A DNA stretch of 64,000 bases from UBA1424 sp041654095 (GTDB taxonomy: Bacteria > Bacillota_I > Bacilli_A > RFN20 > CAG-826): NCBI GenBank assembly GCA_041654095.1, contig JBAZED010000007.1, positions 1 through 64,000 on the forward strand. The letters run 5' to 3'. A program made the translations under genes and the position numbers. Of this stretch, positions 34,264 to 43,260 are shown one piece after another (within the stretch, counting starts at the first letter, position 1; each line of letters starts with the position of its first letter). The notes below the pieces were generated by a model. It had not been told where the DNA came from. It made no database searches and was given only the letters and a program-made list of their open reading frames with translations.

Positions 34264-36207
34264 ATGGGAATGTTTAAGACGACTAATGAGCTAATCGATA
34301 AGTTCATCGGCGACGATGACGATAAGCGCGCAGACTACTTAAAACGAGAGAACAGCAACTTCGTCTATTCTCTACCTTTACTACGTAAGAATTTGTCCAA
34401 CCGCGCGGAAGAGGAATATTTACTAACCAAAATTCTTCCGCAAAAACTCGTTGACCTCTATGAAGATGGCATCGTTTACATTCATGACAAGCAACTCAGT
34501 TCTTATTGTCAATCCATCTCTTGTCGCGATGTGGCGATGCGAGGAATTCCCAGTTTGGCGAAGAACATGTTGGAATCGGATGCCGCCGCTTCGCTCTTCA
34601 CTTTGATTCGGCACTTCAGCAATATCGTGACGCTGATGAGCCAACAGGTTTCGGGAGCGGTCATGCTCGCCCAGATGACGACAATTATGGCTTCCTACTT
34701 ATACGATGAAGAATTAAAGGGCATCGACTACTCTGACAAACTCCTCGTTCGCTTGATGTACCAACTCATTTATGAACTCAATCTCCCCTTGCGAGCCGGA
34801 TCGGAATCAGCCTTCTCAAACTGCACCCTGGAATTTGGCAAGCCCTCGGAAGACATTAAAGACGAATACGTCGTCATCGGTGGCGAAGCTCGAGAATATC
34901 GCTACTCAGAAATCCCGGTGGAATACTTTGACCGCATCAATGTCGCTTTCATCTCGGCGATGGCGAAAGGGACCAACAAAGGAATCCCGCTGACCTTCCC
35001 CCTAATCACCGTTCAGATCGACGACAATTTCAATTATCACAACCCCGTCTTCCTTCTCTTATTAGAAAAGATGTACGCCTGGGGCGGTGTCTATTTTGAG
35101 AACTTTCGAACCGAAGCTTTCAACGATCCATATTACAAGAATCTCAACCCATTAATCAAAGCGAAAGATCCGGCCGTTTCGAGAAGTTTGTGCTGCCGCT
35201 TAAATATCAACCTCGGTCTCCTATCGCGCCTCGGCGGTGGAATTTTCGGATCATCAGTTGGAAACGTCGGAGCCATTCAAGTTTTAAACTTAAACATGAA
35301 CCGGATGCTGATTGAATTCGGCCACGATGAGCAGCTTTTGAAAGACAAGATTCGCGAGTATATGGAAGTTATGGAAGAAGGCCACCTCGCCAAGAGAAAA
35401 TGGGTCGAAGATCACAAAGAACTCTATCCGACTTTCTTCACATTTAATAAAAACCTTAAAAATTACTTTAACGTCTTTGCCGTCACCGGCATGCACGAAG
35501 GGCTGATCAATACTGGTTTTCCGCTTGGCATGAACGACCCCCAAGGCAAGATGTACGCTCATGAACTCATGCAATATTTATCGAACATCGTCGACGACTT
35601 TATCGTCCGCGACCGCGTGGCGTGTGGAATCGAATACGCCCCCGCGGAAAACGCCGGCATCAAATTAGCCCGCAACGATGTTAGATGGGCCGAAAAGCAA
35701 GGCCGAAAAATCTTCGTTCAAGGCGAAAGCGATAACGTTTTTCTCACTTCGGGTTGCATGCTGCCGTTCAGCGAGCCAGATTTCACCAAGCAGATCGAAA
35801 ATGCTGCCGAGTTCCAAGGCTATGCGACGTCCGGTTCGATCCTCCACCATTTCATCGAGTCGAAAATTGAACCTGTGATTTTGGCACAATACATCGAAAG
35901 ACTCTTCCGCAAGCCCATTAACTACATCACCCTTTCGCCGACCGTCAGCAGCTGCTTGTCTTGCGGACAAACGCTGGCGGCAACTGATGCATTAAACATC
36001 ACTGAATGCCCGAATTGCCACAGCACTGATATCGGAACGTATAGCCGTGTCATCGGCTATGTCCGCATGATTGCTCGCAAGAATATCAAGATCAATGAAA
36101 AGGGCTATTACAAAGGCGATTATAACTTCTGGAGTAAAGCTCGGCGTTTCGACTGGGCGCAGCGTCGGCGTTTCCATGAAAGCGACACCGATGATTCGCT
36201 ACTATAA
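34264..36207 (+). CDS. nrdD: Anaerobic (class III) ribonucleoside-triphosphate reductase
   Basis: A 647-aa glycyl radical enzyme making dNTPs without oxygen. The C-terminal radical site is G598 in RVIGYVR, after a zinc site of four cysteines (SSCLSCGQ and ECPNCHS). The N-terminus starts directly at the catalytic barrel (KRENSNFVYSLPLLRKNL), so the usual ATP-cone allosteric domain is missing. The nrdG start overlaps its end by 17 bp. Strong ribosome site AGGGAGG. The only ribonucleotide reductase genes visible in this window are these. Confidence 0.95.
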   Translation: MGMFKTTNELIDKFIGDDDDKRADYLKRENSNFVYSLPLLRKNLSNRAEEEYLLTKILPQKLVDLYEDGIVYIHDKQLSSYCQSISCRDVAMRGIPSLAKNMLESDAAASLFTLIRHFSNIVTLMSQQVSGAVMLAQMTTIMASYLYDEELKGIDYSDKLLVRLMYQLIYELNLPLRAGSESAFSNCTLEFGKPSEDIKDEYVVIGGEAREYRYSEIPVEYFDRINVAFISAMAKGTNKGIPLTFPLITVQIDDNFNYHNPVFLLLLEKMYAWGGVYFENFRTEAFNDPYYKNLNPLIKAKDPAVSRSLCCRLNINLGLLSRLGGGIFGSSVGNVGAIQVLNLNMNRMLIEFGHDEQLLKDKIREYMEVMEEGHLAKRKWVEDHKELYPTFFTFNKNLKNYFNVFAVTGMHEGLINTGFPLGMNDPQGKMYAHELMQYLSNIVDDFIVRDRVACGIEYAPAENAGIKLARNDVRWAEKQGRKIFVQGESDNVFLTSGCMLPFSEPDFTKQIENAAEFQGYATSGSILHHFIESKIEPVILAQYIERLFRKPINYITLSPTVSSCLSCGQTLAATDALNITECPNCHSTDIGTYSRVIGYVRMIARKNIKINEKGYYKGDYNFWSKARRFDWAQRRRFHESDTDDSLL

Positions 36208-36853
36208 CAATTTGCTATTGACACTTAGCGAAATACCAGGGCATCCCGCCCTTTTAGTCCACGCCTTGACGGGATGCTCTTTTCATTGTTTTCATTGTTT
36301 CAATTACGAAGAGCTCATTAAAAAGAATCACGAGCGAGCCTATGATATTCGCGATGTCATAAAATACATCGTTCGACAAAGCGATTTATTCGAATATATC
36401 ATCTTCAGCGGTGGCGAATTTTTAAATGCGCCCCTTGAAAATCTAATCGCGGATTTGTCCGCCGTTAAGGAAGTGGCGGACAAGCCGATTATCATTTATA
36501 CGAATGGCACGAATTGCGCAAAGATGAAGGCGCTGAATGATATTAATTTGGTCGCTGGTTTTCATATCGACATGAAACTTCCTTACCACCTTTTGAGCGC
36601 GGATGATTTTGATCTAGCGGAGTTGACGCTCGGCATCAAAGTTTCCGATTGTAAACTTTTTAAGAATTTGATAAAAGCGCTAGATTATGTAGTGCAAAGC
36701 GATCACGGATATAGCAAAGTTCGAAGCGTTAAATACCCATTTCTCAGCGAGAGCGCGTTCGAAGAAAATCGTTTGTTCATCGCCTCTCTCAATGAGAAAT
36801 ATCAGAAAGCGGTCCCTTACGAAGTTAACGATTTTATCTATGAACAAGTGTGA
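36191..36853 (+). CDS. nrdG: Anaerobic ribonucleotide reductase activating enzyme (radical SAM)
   Basis: A 220-aa radical SAM activase that installs the glycyl radical on NrdD. The cluster motif is C29-x3-C33-x2-C36 (CSFHCFHC), followed by a GGE-like SGGEF segment for SAM binding and an IIYTNGTN strand. The start is the ATG at 36191, inside the end of nrdD, giving the expected length; the frame is open further upstream only because it overlaps nrdD. Closed by a terminator. Confidence 0.92.
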   Translation: MIRYYNNLLLTLSEIPGHPALLVHALTGCSFHCFHCFNYEELIKKNHERAYDIRDVIKYIVRQSDLFEYIIFSGGEFLNAPLENLIADLSAVKEVADKPIIIYTNGTNCAKMKALNDINLVAGFHIDMKLPYHLLSADDFDLAELTLGIKVSDCKLFKNLIKALDYVVQSDHGYSKVRSVKYPFLSESAFEENRLFIASLNEKYQKAVPYEVNDFIYEQV

Positions 36854-36863
36854 TTTCGGGTCA

Positions 36864-36887
36864 AAAGCCTAGGAATTGAGGCTTTTT
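36864..36887 (+). terminator. Terminator of nrdDG
   Basis: AAAGCCT and AGGCTTT pair around an 8-nt loop, followed by TT; it lies 10 bp after the nrdG stop. Confidence 0.75.
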
Positions 36888-36991
36888 CCCGCAAATTGCA
36901 CCACATTAGTCATTAAATTCTAATGCGTTTTTGCATATTTATAAACGCGGTTAGTGTATAATACTTTCGTCTATAAAAAGGAGTAGCAATT

Positions 36992-37822
36992 ATGGAAAAG
37001 GAATGCAATCACGACTGCAGCGACTGCGCTGAAACATGTGACCAGCGAACCGGAGAAACCACCGATTTTTCGGCTAAGCTCAACGAGCACAGCAAAGTTA
37101 AAAAAGTCATCGGCGTCATGAGCGGCAAAGGCGGAGTCGGAAAATCCATCGTCACCTCGATGCTCGCGGTCTTGATGAAGAGGCTCAACCACAATGTTGC
37201 CGTCTTGGATGCCGACATCACCGGACCATCGATTCCGAAGCTTTTCGGGTTAAAAGAAAAGGCCTATGCGAATGATTTGGGAATCGTGCCTTTGACAACT
37301 AAAACCGGCATTGACGTGATGTCGATTAACCTCCTCCTTGATAACGTCAGCGATCCCGTTATTTGGCGGGGCCCGCTCATCGGAAATATGGTTAAGACTT
37401 TTTGGTCTGATGTCGTCTGGAAAGACATCGATTTTATGTTTATTGATATGCCCCCGGGAACCGGCGACGTGGCTCTCACGATTTTCCAATCCTTGCCCAT
37501 CGATGGCATCATCGTCGTGACCTCACCTCAGGAATTGGCTTCCTTGATCGTCAGCAAGGCGGTCAAGATGGCGCAGATGATGAACATCCCGATTATCGGC
37601 ATCGTCGAAAACATGTCCTATTTCCGCTGTCCGGATAATGGCAAAGACTATGAGATTTTTGGAGCGAGCCACATCGAAGAAATAGCATCCGAATACAATC
37701 TGAAAGTGCTGGCGAAAATACCGATTAACCCTCACCTCTCAAGCCTTTCTGACTTAGGGCTCATTGAATTGTTCAAGGGCGATTGGCTCGATCAAATTCC
37801 TGATCTTCTCGTAAAAATTTAA
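36992..37822 (+). CDS. mrp: Mrp/Nbp35-family P-loop ATPase (Fe-S cluster carrier)
   Basis: A 276-aa ATPase that carries or inserts iron-sulfur clusters. The deviant Walker A is SGKGGVGKS, followed by VLDADITGPS and MPPGTGDVAL. The N-terminus has a Cys cluster C5-x3-C9-x2-C12-x3-C16, resembling the N-terminal cluster site of Nbp35-type proteins. The usual central CPxC bridging motif is changed to CPDN, leaving one Cys. AAAGGAG precedes the ATG and a TATAAT lies at about 36957. Flanked by nrdDG and a cysteine desulfurase operon, which fits Fe-S supply. Confidence 0.9.
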   Translation: MEKECNHDCSDCAETCDQRTGETTDFSAKLNEHSKVKKVIGVMSGKGGVGKSIVTSMLAVLMKRLNHNVAVLDADITGPSIPKLFGLKEKAYANDLGIVPLTTKTGIDVMSINLLLDNVSDPVIWRGPLIGNMVKTFWSDVVWKDIDFMFIDMPPGTGDVALTIFQSLPIDGIIVVTSPQELASLIVSKAVKMAQMMNIPIIGIVENMSYFRCPDNGKDYEIFGASHIEEIASEYNLKVLAKIPINPHLSSLSDLGLIELFKGDWLDQIPDLLVKI

Positions 37823-37834
37823 AAATCATCGCGC

Positions 37835-37863
37835 AGAGGCTCGTTAAATACGGGCCTCTTTTT
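37835..37863 (+). terminator. Terminator of mrp
   Basis: AGAGGC and GCCTCT pair around a 13-nt loop and are followed by TTTTTT. Confidence 0.85.
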
Positions 37864-37922
37864 TATAGAAAAAGATACTTTTTATTTGTGTTATAATTAT
37901 AAATACATTTGGAGACATCAAC

Positions 37923-39035
37923 GTGATTTACCTCGATTATAGCGCCACCACGAAAGCCGATTACCGCGTTTTAAATTATTTTAATTTAGCGTGTGATAAA
38001 TACTTTGCCAATGCCAACTCACCCTACAAAATAGGACGGAACAGCCGTTCTGAAATTCGCAAAGCGAATAGAATGATTCTTTCCCTTCTCCATCTTGATA
38101 ATTTCGAGGTCATTTATACTAGTTGTGCAACCGAAGCCAACAACTTGGCCATTAAAGGTGTTGTCCAAGCATTGAAAGGCGCAAAAAAGAGAATTGTCAC
38201 GTCTGTTTTTGAACACTCTTCGGTCATCGCCCCGATTAACGTCTTACAAAAACAAGGTTATACCGTCAACATCGTCCGCCACGACAAAGGCGGCCAAGTC
38301 GATTTGCAGCATCTAAAAGAATTGATGGGACCGGATGTCGTTTTGGTTTCGATCGCCTCGGTCAATTCGGAGATTGGCATTCGCCAGCCGATTGATAAAA
38401 TCGCCGCCATCGCCCATGAGTCGGGAGCGTATTTTCACTGCGACGTAACTCAGAGCATCGGCAAGGAATTTCTCAATTTCGAAGCGATTGATTTAATGAC
38501 CCTCTCCGCTCATAAGTTCTTTGGCTTAAAGGGTATCGGCGCGCTGATCAAGCGGCAAAATGTTGCTTTGGCACCTCAGCTTCACGGCGGTAGTTCAACG
38601 ACCATTTATCGCGCCGGCACTCCGAATACACCGCTCATTCTTTCCTTAAAGAAAGCCTTGAGCCTCGCTTATAAAAATTACGAGCGCAAATATGCTAAAG
38701 TCCAATCGCTAAACCATTATCTCCGCGAACTTCTAAACACAATACCCAACGTCATTATTAATAGTCCCGAGAATGGATTGCCCCATATTCTCAATTTCAG
38801 TTTAGTGGGACATTTGAGCCAAAAGATTGTCGAAACACTTTCGAAGCAGGAAATCTATGTTTCTAATCACAGCGCTTGCGGTAGCAGCAACGACAAATCA
38901 GCAGCCGTATTAGCGCTTTCCGATAGTGAAGAACGGGCTCTTTCGAGCATTCGCGTCAGCATTTCCCACCTCACGAATAAGCGCGAAATAAACGGGCTTG
39001 TGACCGCCATTGAGAAAGCGAGTCACAAATCGTGA
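37923..39035 (+). CDS. Cysteine desulfurase (NifS/IscS-like)
   Basis: A 370-aa PLP enzyme taking sulfur from cysteine to form a persulfide. The PLP lysine is in SAHKFFG, a His/Asp pair lies in CDVTQSIGK, and the persulfide Cys is in NHSACGSS near the C-terminus. Starts at GTG with GGAG 8 nt upstream. The next gene starts inside its stop codon, and that gene overlaps the third, so the set is tightly coupled: desulfurase, thioredoxin-like, CcdA-like. It may supply Fe-S assembly or a thiol relay. No IscU-like scaffold gene is adjacent. Confidence 0.9.
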   Translation: MIYLDYSATTKADYRVLNYFNLACDKYFANANSPYKIGRNSRSEIRKANRMILSLLHLDNFEVIYTSCATEANNLAIKGVVQALKGAKKRIVTSVFEHSSVIAPINVLQKQGYTVNIVRHDKGGQVDLQHLKELMGPDVVLVSIASVNSEIGIRQPIDKIAAIAHESGAYFHCDVTQSIGKEFLNFEAIDLMTLSAHKFFGLKGIGALIKRQNVALAPQLHGGSSTTIYRAGTPNTPLILSLKKALSLAYKNYERKYAKVQSLNHYLRELLNTIPNVIINSPENGLPHILNFSLVGHLSQKIVETLSKQEIYVSNHSACGSSNDKSAAVLALSDSEERALSSIRVSISHLTNKREINGLVTAIEKASHKS

Positions 39036-39301
39036 AAGCCGTCATTATTACGGCGGTGTGGTGCCCATCATGTTTAATCATGTTCGGCCGCTATCGTGAC
39101 CTGCGCAGAAAGTATCCAAATATCGGGTTTTTCGAATATGACTATGATCACGATAAAGAAGCCGTCTTGGCCTATGGAGTCGGGAAAACCCTGCCCGTGT
39201 TAATCCTATTCAAAGATGATGCGGAAGCAGCGCGTTTTATCGGCGAAAAGTCCCTCAAGGAAATTGCAGAAAAAATAGAGAATATCAAGAATGCTCAATA
39301 A
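39032..39301 (+). CDS. Thioredoxin-like protein
   Basis: An 89-aa thioredoxin-fold protein without a signal peptide. The active site is W10-C11-P12-S13-C14; the cis-Pro region is KTLPVLILF. Starts at a GTG that overlaps the desulfurase stop (GTGA) and ends 11 bp inside the next gene. Shorter than classical thioredoxin (about 105 aa), and the N-terminal strand is missing. It may shuttle electrons or sulfur between the desulfurase and the membrane partner. Confidence 0.85.
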   Translation: MKAVIITAVWCPSCLIMFGRYRDLRRKYPNIGFFEYDYDHDKEAVLAYGVGKTLPVLILFKDDAEAARFIGEKSLKEIAEKIENIKNAQ

Positions 39302-40553
39302 ATGGCAAAAACTACTTCTCGCCGTCGCTTCCGTTTTTGTCTTGTCGTCAAGCGGCGGTGGCCCTCTCGTCGAGCCAAGAGCCTCAGATATCAACCCCAC
39401 CCACGATGTCAACATTCATTTTTTCTATAGCAATTACTGCGCGCATTGCTCTGACGAAAATACGTTTTTGGATGATATTCAAAGCGAATATGGTGAAAAG
39501 CTCCACGTCGTCAAATATCTCATCGACGAATTTATCAGCTTCGGAAATCCCAATCCGGATTACGTTTACAATACCGATCTAAAAGAAGATGTCGCTACCG
39601 TCTTTGAAATTCCGGCCTCAGAGCCGCTGACCAGCCTCGGTGGCAAAGCTTATTCGGGCTTTAATGCGGCGGTGGAATATTCCATTCGACATTATGTCGA
39701 AAAATATCTGACGAGCGAGCACGTCGATGTCGTGACCAAAATTATGAACGGCGAAGCCATCGACTACGAAAACGACCTCGATCATTCAGAACTCACGCTG
39801 ATTGAATTGCCACTAATCGGGATCATCGAACCTAAGAACATCTCATTGGCACTGGTGGCGATGGTTTTGGGCTTTGTGGACGGATTCAATCCTTGTGCGA
39901 TGTGGGTCTTGCTCTTTCTGATTTCTCTTCTTCTTCCGAGCGGCAATCGCAAGCGCATCTTTATATTGGCCGGCACCTTTTTATTGGCCTCAGCTGTATT
40001 CTATTTTGCCTTGATGATGGCGTGGATTAATACCGCCACCTTTATTGCTGCCAACTTAGCGTTCCGGATCATCGTCGGCGTTTTTGCGTTAGCGGCCGGC
40101 GGCTATAATCTCTATCAATTTATCAAGAGTATTCGCCAAAAAGACGTCGGCTGCGAAGTCACCGATGATAAACGGCGCGTGAAATTGATGGATCGCGTCC
40201 AAAAAATCGTCAATCAAAACGTTTTGCTGCTAGCTATTCCAGGTGTCATCCTCTTAGCGGTCATCGTCAATTTCATCGAACTCGCCTGCTCGGCGGGTTT
40301 GCCTTTGGTCTTTGCCAACATCATGGCGTTAAATGGCCTGGGCGGATGGTCGAGTCTCGGTTATGTTTTAATTTATATTTTCTTCTTTATCCTCGACGAT
40401 CTCGTCGTCTTCACAATCGTGATGCTGACCTTGAAAATCAAGGTTGTCTCCAATAAGATTGCCCGCTACAATCATTTAATCGGCGGTATCCTCATGATTG
40501 TCATCGGCATCCTCATGATTTTTTTACCAAGAATATTGCAGTTTAATTTTTGA
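39291..40553 (+). CDS. Secreted thioredoxin domain fused to CcdA/DsbD-like membrane domain
   Basis: A 420-aa membrane protein. A signal sequence precedes an outside thioredoxin-like domain with C50-A-H-C53. After a linker come six or more helices of the CcdA/DsbD type carrying the reaction cysteines C202 (GFNPCAMW) and C333 (IELACSAG), and a final GGILMIVIGILMIFL helix. It should move reducing equivalents across the membrane from cytoplasmic thiols to outside proteins. Starts 11 bp before the end of the thioredoxin gene, which is its likely electron donor. Confidence 0.88.
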   Translation: MLNKWQKLLLAVASVFVLSSSGGGPLVEPRASDINPTHDVNIHFFYSNYCAHCSDENTFLDDIQSEYGEKLHVVKYLIDEFISFGNPNPDYVYNTDLKEDVATVFEIPASEPLTSLGGKAYSGFNAAVEYSIRHYVEKYLTSEHVDVVTKIMNGEAIDYENDLDHSELTLIELPLIGIIEPKNISLALVAMVLGFVDGFNPCAMWVLLFLISLLLPSGNRKRIFILAGTFLLASAVFYFALMMAWINTATFIAANLAFRIIVGVFALAAGGYNLYQFIKSIRQKDVGCEVTDDKRRVKLMDRVQKIVNQNVLLLAIPGVILLAVIVNFIELACSAGLPLVFANIMALNGLGGWSSLGYVLIYIFFFILDDLVVFTIVMLTLKIKVVSNKIARYNHLIGGILMIVIGILMIFLPRILQFNF

Positions 40554-40581
40554 TCATTTACGTATCGAATAATGGCAGTTT

Positions 40582-41967
40582 TTACTGATGGCGCTCAACT
40601 TCGAAACGCTCGAGAGTGTAAGGCTCATCAGGATCAATTCCAGCTTTGCGAAGGGCGATGGAAATTTGTTCCCCAACAGTTTTAATGCCTTCTAAATTCG
40701 GCAAGAGCAAACCGCTCCTTCCACCGCGGCGGACGATGATGCCGTATTTCTTGATGTCCAGCTCTTTTAGCGATGATATTTTCTCGGCGTCTTTCAAGAC
40801 ATCGACGCTATAAACTAAATCGGGGAGTTCGCTGATGGTGACTGCTGAAAAACGCGGGTCATCGGTACCCGACGAAATGGCGTTTTGAATGATTTCTTGG
40901 GCAACTGAGCTCGTCGTCGGACGGATCGTTCCGATGCAACCGCGCAGCTTGCCGTGCTTTTTAATGCTGACGAAAACGCCGGCTCGTGTATTCAGCAATT
41001 CAGGCGGCGACTTATCTATTGATATAGTATTGCCAAGCTTAACATAGGTTTCCAGAGTAAAACGCGCTAAAGATACATGCGGATCTTCGTTTTTACGAAC
41101 CAAGGCCAACTCGCGGTTTTCTACTTTTTCGTGCTGCTCGCCATAGTTGCGCTTTTGATCGGAATCAACGATTTGGAAAGACGCGATGGCATAGCCGACT
41201 CCGAAAGGACCTTCATAGGAGAGGAGTTGCGACTTGATAGACAGCCGATCCAAAAGGCCGGCTAAAACCATCAAGGAGTGAAAGCCGCATTCGCCGGCAC
41301 CTTCAACGATATTTGGATCTAGAGAGAACAGCTCGAGGAAATTTCCAATCTTCAATATCTCGCATATGCGACTATCAAAGAGTGGGCCTTCTTCAGCAAA
41401 TCCATAGGGACCATCGCTTTTGAGCATGTGTGACAAGTCGCCACTGGCGATAAAAACATATTTCTTGTCACTATTTTTCTTAATTACATTTTGGATGAGC
41501 CGGCCATAGTTATAGTGGCTGAGCAATGGCAGCCCGGAAAAAGATAGGCGGACAACTTTAAAATTTGTGTATTGTTTATTTATAAAAAATAAAGGAATCA
41601 TTATCCCATGATCGAGCTTGGTGTTTTGGCGGCCGCTTGTTCCGGCTGGAAAATCCTTGGCTCCGGCTTCTTTTATGAGCGCTTGGACGAAATCTTGGTC
41701 GTGTGAGACATTGAATGTAATTGAGGGTGCGTGGAAAGAATCAAAATCGCCCTTGCTCGAGGAACCGCTTTCAACTCGATAATAATCTTCGTATGTATAA
41801 GCGTGAGGCGAGATAACTATAATCGTGTCCGGTGCGAATCTCGCAATTTCCTCGGCGATTTTTTGATAGGCGTCAATCGTTTTTTTGATGCCTCTTTCTT
41901 CGCCTTTGCCAATCTGCGGAATGATCAATGGGGGATGAGGAACAAAATATGCGCGAAGGTTTTTCAT
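40582..41967 (-). CDS. MEMO1-AMMECR1 fusion (AmmeMemoRadiSam system proteins B and A)
   Basis: About 461 aa. The N-terminal MEMO domain (residues 1 to about 265) has the metal-type His/Cys sites of the dioxygenase-like fold: ISPHAY, DHGIMIPL, SGDLSHM and CGFHSL. The C-terminal AMMECR1 domain has LRGCIGTIRP and the SGTDDPRF segment. The partner radical SAM gene lies directly upstream. Function of the trio is not established. I place the start at ATG 41967, 9-10 nt after AGGAA; a second ATG three codons earlier has no spacing for a ribosome site. Confidence 0.9.
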   Translation of the reverse strand: MKNLRAYFVPHPPLIIPQIGKGEERGIKKTIDAYQKIAEEIARFAPDTIIVISPHAYTYEDYYRVESGSSSKGDFDSFHAPSITFNVSHDQDFVQALIKEAGAKDFPAGTSGRQNTKLDHGIMIPLFFINKQYTNFKVVRLSFSGLPLLSHYNYGRLIQNVIKKNSDKKYVFIASGDLSHMLKSDGPYGFAEEGPLFDSRICEILKIGNFLELFSLDPNIVEGAGECGFHSLMVLAGLLDRLSIKSQLLSYEGPFGVGYAIASFQIVDSDQKRNYGEQHEKVENRELALVRKNEDPHVSLARFTLETYVKLGNTISIDKSPPELLNTRAGVFVSIKKHGKLRGCIGTIRPTTSSVAQEIIQNAISSGTDDPRFSAVTISELPDLVYSVDVLKDAEKISSLKELDIKKYGIIVRRGGRSGLLLPNLEGIKTVGEQISIALRKAGIDPDEPYTLERFEVERHQ

Positions 41968-41968
41968 G

Positions 41969-42844
41969 TTAAACATTTCCTAAGTGTATTATTTTGAGGC
42001 CGGCTTTTTGGCCGATGGAGCGGGCTAGATACAAGGATTCAAGCGGTGTTGCTTTGGCGCTCAACATCCGCCACGCGGGAAAGAAGCGACTGATATGCCA
42101 CGGCACATCCGTTCCCAAATTACTGGCAATTTGCTGGACTAGCTCTTCGATTTGCTCTTTGGAATCGTTAAGGCCGGGAATGAGCAAAGTGGTTATTTCA
42201 ATGTGAATACCGCCTTTTTGCATTGTTTTAAGGTTGCTTATGATGGTTTTCAAATTTCCGCCGCAATGGTTTTGATAAAATTCGTCGTTTGGGCCTTTGA
42301 TGTCGATGTTGGCGGCATCGAGATAAGGAAGGATTAAATTGAGCGTTTCTTCGCTCATGAAACCGTTGCTCACCCAGACATTTTTTAGGCCCTTTTCTTT
42401 AGCGAGCTTCATGGTCTCGAGAGCGTATTCCAAAAAGACGGTTGGCTCACTATAGGTGTAGGCAATTGACGGTGTACGAAATTTGAGGGCGCGCTCGACG
42501 TGTTCACTCGGTGATACTTCCTCGCCATCAACTACATACTCATTATTCGACATTTGCGAAATGTCGTAGTTTTGACACCACGGGCAGTGCATATTGCATC
42601 CCACGGCCGCGAATGAATAGATCTCCGATTTCGGTAAGAAGTGATAGAGCGGCTTCTTCTCAATCGGATCGATGGCGGCGGCGACGCAAAGGCCATAATT
42701 TATAGAGTAAAGCGTCCCGCTGATGTTGGAACGTACGCGGCAAATTCCGCGATGGCCGGGCGCGATTAAGCAGCGGTGGCCGCAAGTGTGGCAACGGACA
42801 TTGCCATTTGGCAACTTTTCGTAGAGGAGAGCTTCTTTCATCAT
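41969..42844 (-). CDS. amrS: AmmeMemoRadiSam system radical SAM enzyme
   Basis: A 291-aa radical SAM protein. The 4Fe-4S motif is C83-x3-C87-x2-C90 (CNMHCPWC), preceded by an N-terminal Cys-rich segment (C18, C21, C25, C35) that may hold a metal or second cluster. The AYTYSEPTVF region and VSNGFMS strand are typical of this PflA-like family. It is followed after 1 bp by the MEMO-AMMECR1 fusion gene, the standard association. The gene lies between the redox operon (convergent) and the glmS-ribozyme operon (divergent). Confidence 0.9.
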   Translation of the reverse strand: MMKEALLYEKLPNGNVRCHTCGHRCLIAPGHRGICRVRSNISGTLYSINYGLCVAAAIDPIEKKPLYHFLPKSEIYSFAAVGCNMHCPWCQNYDISQMSNNEYVVDGEEVSPSEHVERALKFRTPSIAYTYSEPTVFLEYALETMKLAKEKGLKNVWVSNGFMSEETLNLILPYLDAANIDIKGPNDEFYQNHCGGNLKTIISNLKTMQKGGIHIEITTLLIPGLNDSKEQIEELVQQIASNLGTDVPWHISRFFPAWRMLSAKATPLESLYLARSIGQKAGLKIIHLGNV

Positions 42845-42905
42845 TTTTATTGTAACCTAAATTCGAAAACATGGTATTCGTATCGCCAAAATCGAAAATA
42901 TTTTT

Positions 42906-42933
42906 TTGTGATGGACAAGGCACTATGTATAAT
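42906..42933 (+). promoter_or_regulatory. Promoter of the ribozyme-glnN-glmS operon
   Basis: TTGTGA, a 16-nt spacer and TATAAT. Transcription would start near 42940, placing the ribozyme cleavage site about 44 nt into the leader and glnN about 320 nt downstream. Confidence 0.8.
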
Positions 42934-42983
42934 AGAAGCAAGATGGAACAAAAGGGAGGTTAATCCATTATTCACCAAAGATA

Positions 42984-43095
42984 GCGCCTGGCCTTCTAAT
43001 AAAGAAGGTGACGAGGAACAAGGTTTTCGAAAGATTCGGCGGGTGCCTTGTCGGCCCAAGTGGTCGTTAGAGCGGGGACAAAATCATAGAGCCCC
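42984..43095 (+). ncRNA. glmS glucosamine-6-phosphate-activated ribozyme
   Basis: A self-cleaving riboswitch using GlcN6P as cofactor. The conserved blocks occur in order: cleavage site A|GCGCC (between 42983 and 42984), a P1 hairpin CCTTCT-AATAA-AGAAGG, TGACGAGG, the P2 arms ACAAGG/CCTTGT enclosing TTTTCGAAAGATTCGGCGGGTG, then CGGCCC and a GGGG/CCCC stem at 43074-43095. These match the core of known glmS ribozymes. The unusual part is placement: it precedes glnN, with glmS second in the operon. The 165 nt from 43096 to glnN are AT-rich and show only the ribosome site TTGGAG. Confidence 0.93.
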
Positions 43096-43260
43096 AATCA
43101 TGCTTAGCTTTTCATCTTAAATACATCGATTTATTCGATATATAAATAGTGGATTTCATTTTATATATGTAGATTCGAAATGCTTTCTGCATGGATACTG
43201 CTTTTTTAGTTATGAGCGAGAATCCCTATCTTTTGTATTGAAATAATTGGAGTAATAAAT

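Noticed and set aside
42776..43120. 114-codon plus-strand frame
   Set aside because: It covers the promoter and the glmS ribozyme; the conservation seen is that of the RNA, not of a protein.
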